From positions 2,507,001 to 2,571,000 of the forward strand of contig NZ_CP034783.1 in NCBI RefSeq assembly GCF_006094435.1: 64,000 nucleotides of DNA. Reading direction: 5' to 3'. The translations under genes and the position numbers were made by a program. Shown one piece after another: positions 61,446-64,000 of this stretch. Numbering within the stretch: position 1 is the first letter of the stretch; every line of letters begins with the position of its first letter. The notes under the pieces were generated by a model, which was not told where the DNA came from, made no database searches, and worked only from the letters and a program-made list of their open reading frames with translations. The stretch comes from Pseudomonas sp. MPC6 (GTDB lineage Bacteria > Pseudomonadota > Gammaproteobacteria > Pseudomonadales > Pseudomonadaceae).

Positions 61446-61533
61446 CGGGCGGTCCACGGTAAGAAACTGAAGTTCGGGTTTTAGCAGAAGCGTGCGCAGG
61501 GCGGGGGAAATTTCGACGATCGTTCACCCCCCC

Positions 61534-61685
61534 TGTAGGAGCTGGCTTGCCAGCGAAGGCGTCCGTTCAGGCGATAAATCTGTCGACTGACCCACCGCTT
61601 TCGCGAGCAAGCTTGCTCCTACGGTGGAGTGTCAGTCGATATCAATGTTGCTGATCCGCTTTCGCGAGCAAGCTTGCTCCTACAA
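61534..61685. repeat. Cluster of three REP elements
   Basis: TGTAGGAGCTGGCTTGCCAG, then two same-orientation copies of TTTCGCGAGCAAGCTTGCTC each ending CTCCTAC, spaced about 60 bases. It is a REPIN plus one extra REP between convergent gene neighbourhoods. Confidence 0.85.
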
Positions 61686-61712
61686 GGGGTCAAGGTCGGC
61701 CCAGGATCGGGC

Positions 61713-62711
61713 TCAATCCACCCGCAACACAATCTTGCCAATGTGCTCGCCCGCTTCCATCCGCGCATGTGCCTGGGCTGCATCGGCCAACGGATAGACC
61801 TTGTCGATCATCGGCAAGCAACGCCCGGCGGCGAGGACGGGCCAGACGTACTCGCGCAATTGCTCGGCAATCGAGGCTTTTTCTTCGCGGGTGCGCGAGC
61901 GCATCAAGGACCCGGTGATCGTCGCGCGTTTACCCAGGATCGCCATCAGGTCGACCTCTTTGGCCTGGGCACCGCCGAGAAAGCCCAGCATCACCAATCG
62001 ACCGTCCATGCCCAGCGCCGCGATATTCGGGTTCAGGTACGAGCCGCCCATGATGTCGAGGATCACATTGACGCCTTTGCCAGCAGTTTTCTCCTGGATG
62101 ACCTGGACGAAATCCTGCTCGCGATAATTGATCGCCTCGGCCCCCAGCTGACGAATCGCCGCGCACTTTTCTTCACTGCCCGCCGTGGCGAAGGCCTTGA
62201 TCCCGAATTCGCGACACAACATCAGCGCGGTGGTGCCGATGCCGCTGGTTCCGCCATGGATCAATGCGCGCTGGCCTTTGCTGGCGCCACCGAGGTCGAA
62301 CAGGTTGGCCCACACGGTGAAGAAGGTTTCCGGGATCGCCGCGGCTTGCAGCCAGTCCATGCCTTGGGGAATCGGCAGTGCCTGACTGGCCGGGGCGACG
62401 CAATACTGCGCATATCCGCCGCCATTGGTCAGCGCACACACGCTATCGCCGAGGATGAACTCAGTGACGCCCTGGCCGATCGCCACGACTTCACCGGCCA
62501 CTTCCAGCCCGGGGATGGGGCTCATGCCGGGTTTCATCGGGTACTTGCCCGCGCGCTGAATCACGTCGGGGCGGTTGACGCCGGCGGCGTGGACGCGGAT
62601 CAGTATTTCGCCGGGCCCAGGGGTGGGGACGGGGACCTGGTTGGGTTGCAGGACTTCGGGGCCTCCGGGTTGGGTGATTTCAACCTGGGTCATGGTTTGG
62701 GGCAAAGTCAT
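61713..62711 (-). CDS. NAD(P)H:quinone oxidoreductase (zinc-independent MDR family)
   Basis: 332 residues; a Met six codons later is an alternative start. RVHAAGVNRPDVIQRAG and PGLEVAGEVVAIGQGV are in the catalytic domain. LIHGGTSGIGTTALMLCREFGIK is the NADP-binding motif of the QOR branch (excerpted). The Cys/His ligands of zinc alcohol dehydrogenases are absent, as expected of QOR enzymes. It reduces quinones with NADPH in the cytoplasm. Confidence 0.88.
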   Translation of the reverse strand: MTLPQTMTQVEITQPGGPEVLQPNQVPVPTPGPGEILIRVHAAGVNRPDVIQRAGKYPMKPGMSPIPGLEVAGEVVAIGQGVTEFILGDSVCALTNGGGYAQYCVAPASQALPIPQGMDWLQAAAIPETFFTVWANLFDLGGASKGQRALIHGGTSGIGTTALMLCREFGIKAFATAGSEEKCAAIRQLGAEAINYREQDFVQVIQEKTAGKGVNVILDIMGGSYLNPNIAALGMDGRLVMLGFLGGAQAKEVDLMAILGKRATITGSLMRSRTREEKASIAEQLREYVWPVLAAGRCLPMIDKVYPLADAAQAHARMEAGEHIGKIVLRVD

Positions 62712-62808
62712 GTCGTCTACCTGTCTGGAAGGTGATCTGTAGATAGGACCGCGTCGTCGCGCGGTAGATCAAAAGATCGCAACAGCAACAGCCTGCGATC
62801 TTTTGATC

Positions 62809-63531
62809 TTATGGCATTTGCGGCAGTTCCTGCGGGCGCAGGTCGAACACCAACACCTCGGCATCCACACCCTTGCTCAAGGTCAACAGCTGTTCATCGC
62901 GAACCCGCACCCCATCGCCTTCCTGCAACAGCACGCCGTTGAGTTCGACGCTGCCCCGGGCTACATGCACATAGGCATAGCGATTCGCACCCAGCGCCAG
63001 GCTGGCGCTTTCCTTGCCATCGATCAGGCCGGCATACACCCGCGCATCCTGGCGCACCTTCAGCGAACCCTGTGTCCCCTCAGGGGAAATGATCAGTTGC
63101 AGGCGGCCGCGTTTCTTCTGTGTGCTGAAATGCTCCTGCTGATAACGCGGTTTGGCGCCGCTCAGTTCCGGCACGATCCAGATTTGCAGGAAATGCACCG
63201 GCCGGGTCGCCGAGTGGTTGAACTCGCTGTGAGCGACGCCGCTGCCGGCGCTCATCAGTTGCACATCGCCGGGGCGGATCACCGAACCGGTGCCCAGGGT
63301 GTCCTTGTGTTCCAGGGCGCCTTCGAGCACATAGGAGAAAATCTCCATGTCGCGGTGCGGGTGCTGCCCAAAGCCTTTGCCGGCCGCCACGCGATCATCG
63401 TTGATCACCAGCAGGTCGGAAAATCCCTGCTCTTTCGGGTTGCGGTAGTTGGCGAAGGAAAAGGTGTGGAAGGACTTCAACCAACCGTGATTGGCGGCGC
63501 CGCGATCAGAAGCTTTGCGAAGGGTCAGCAT
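62809..63531 (-). CDS. Pirin-family protein (YhhW-like bicupin)
   Basis: 240 residues, the usual length. The N-terminal HTFSFANYRNP and the metal-binding FGQHPHRDMEIFSYVLEG with downstream SGVAHSEFNHS provide the His/Glu iron ligands of pirins. In the bacterial YhhW branch the family shows quercetin 2,3-dioxygenase activity. It is a single gene. Confidence 0.9.
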   Translation of the reverse strand: MLTLRKASDRGAANHGWLKSFHTFSFANYRNPKEQGFSDLLVINDDRVAAGKGFGQHPHRDMEIFSYVLEGALEHKDTLGTGSVIRPGDVQLMSAGSGVAHSEFNHSATRPVHFLQIWIVPELSGAKPRYQQEHFSTQKKRGRLQLIISPEGTQGSLKVRQDARVYAGLIDGKESASLALGANRYAYVHVARGSVELNGVLLQEGDGVRVRDEQLLTLSKGVDAEVLVFDLRPQELPQMP

Positions 63532-63638
63532 GATGGAATTCTCCTGTGGGGACGTTGATTCGTCCGAGTGAGGAGAAGGTTAATGGTTACTGGTGGGTGC
63601 AATAAGTAGGTGGAAATTGAAATACTGTCGCGTTTAGG

Positions 63639-63676
63639 TTGACAGTTAGCCGCGGCTAATAAGGTATTCTTAGCCG
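63639..63676 (+). promoter_or_regulatory. Promoter-like TTGACA with overlapping 14-base palindrome
   Basis: TTGACA at 63639-63644 is followed by the perfect palindrome TTAGCCGCGGCTAA (63646-63659), and a further half-site TTAGCCG occurs at 63670-63676. A palindrome inside a promoter spacer is a typical repressor site. It lies between the pirin and GlxA-type genes; which one it controls is unclear because a REPIN separates it from the latter. Confidence 0.45.
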
Positions 63677-63709
63677 ACACTGCATCTCTTAATGCCGGGC
63701 GCATACCCT

Positions 63710-63800
63710 TGTGGGAGCGGGCTTGCTCGCGAAAGCGGTTTGACAGTCACCATCATTGTTGAATGTGAAAACGCTTTCGCGAGCAAGCCCGCTCCCACAG
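63710..63800. repeat. REPIN (GTGGGAGC type)
   Basis: TGTGGGAGCGGGCTTGCTCG at the left and CGAGCAAGCCCGCTCCCACA at the right, inverted, about 50 bases before the last gene. Confidence 0.85.
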
Positions 63801-63852
63801 GGGTTTGGTGTTTGGCAGACTTACCTTCTTATGACCTCAGTGATTTGAACTC

Positions 63853-64000
63853 ATGAAAACCGTGGCAATGGTGTTGTTCCCCGACTTTCTCCTGCTCGAC
63901 ATGGCCGGGCCCATGGAGGTGTTTTCCATCGCCAACCGTTATCTGCCACAGGCCCAGCGCTATGAGCTGTCCACCATCGGCACCGAACACGGCGCGCTGC
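63853..64000 (+). CDS. GlxA-family transcriptional regulator, 5' part (cut by window end)
   Basis: 49 codons are visible from the ATG at 63853: MKTVAMVLFPDFLLLDMAGP followed by MEVFSIANR. This is the start of the DJ-1/PfpI-like domain of AraC regulators of the GlxA/FtrA type, which carry a C-terminal AraC DNA-binding domain. That domain lies outside the window. Confidence 0.75.
   Translation, partial: MKTVAMVLFPDFLLLDMAGPMEVFSIANRYLPQAQRYELSTIGTEHGAL

Overview
The window reads as chromosome of a Pseudomonas of the P. fluorescens group. Coding density and G+C are high, there are seven clusters of the GTAGGAGC/GTGGGAGC-type REP/REPIN palindromes typical of that group, and the gene families are characteristic (DUF1302/DUF1329 operon, VgrG-DUF4123-effector locus, cobalamin-riboswitch ABC transporter, many AraC and TetR regulators). 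No rRNA, tRNA, CRISPR array, insertion sequence or prophage was seen. The first and last genes are cut by the window ends.

Layout. 1-11.1 kb: an AraC regulator (5' end only) divergent from a six-gene operon (DUF1302 outer-membrane protein, DUF1329 protein, YCF48-like beta-propeller, MMPL/RND transporter, acyl-CoA dehydrogenase, acyl-CoA ligase), probably uptake/export plus CoA-dependent catabolism of a lipophilic acid. 11.5-14.3 kb: an LTA-synthase-like sulfatase-fold enzyme and a small anchored coiled-coil protein. 14.5-17.6 kb: a shrunken polyol locus: fructokinase, AraC regulator, an 18-codon stub of the ABC ATPase, and a sorbitol-dehydrogenase-type SDR. 17.9-21.2 kb: Ppx/GppA phosphatase, a collapsed CheB/CheR/PAS/histidine-kinase/receiver pseudogene, and a GT2 glycosyltransferase. 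21.4-23.3 kb: a three-gene envelope-stress operon. 23.4-24.9 kb: a small two-gene operon behind an Anr/FNR box, then a collapsed DUF1778-GNAT toxin-antitoxin pair.

24.9-32.6 kb: a catabolic cluster for an N-methylated amino acid or betaine (cupin, flavin/Fe-S demethylase, TetR regulator with a long operator dyad, ProC-like reductase, betaine ABC importer, RidA). 33.0-35.6 kb: an A+T-rich islet with a DMT exporter abutted to an in-frame TauD-dioxygenase/class-IV-aminotransferase hybrid. 35.6-41.0 kb: ABC importer, cobalamin riboswitch and TonB-dependent receptor. 41.2-42.8 kb: tonB-exbB-exbD in which tonB has lost its membrane anchor.

43.0-53.1 kb is the most striking region: vgrG, a DUF4123 chaperone and a VasX-like type VI effector, followed by a tandem array of immunity-like membrane protein genes. 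Successive copies are separated by short duplicates of the effector gene's 3' end. Two copies are intact, two are frameshifted, and the last is fused to the C-terminal part of a different effector. This has the architecture of a polymorphic-toxin/immunity cassette array. 53.3-64 kb: small hypotheticals, VOC protein, TetR + 3-hydroxyacyl-CoA dehydrogenase, AraC regulator, membrane protein, ABC exporter, alpha/beta hydrolase, quinone oxidoreductase, pirin, and the start of a GlxA-type regulator.

A recurring theme is genome reduction by internal deletion. At least six loci (polyol transport, CheB-HK, TacAT-like pair, TauD/aminotransferase, tonB, immunity copies) are scars in which the outer parts of genes survive. 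Family names given as DUF numbers are from memory of the families; no database search was possible.
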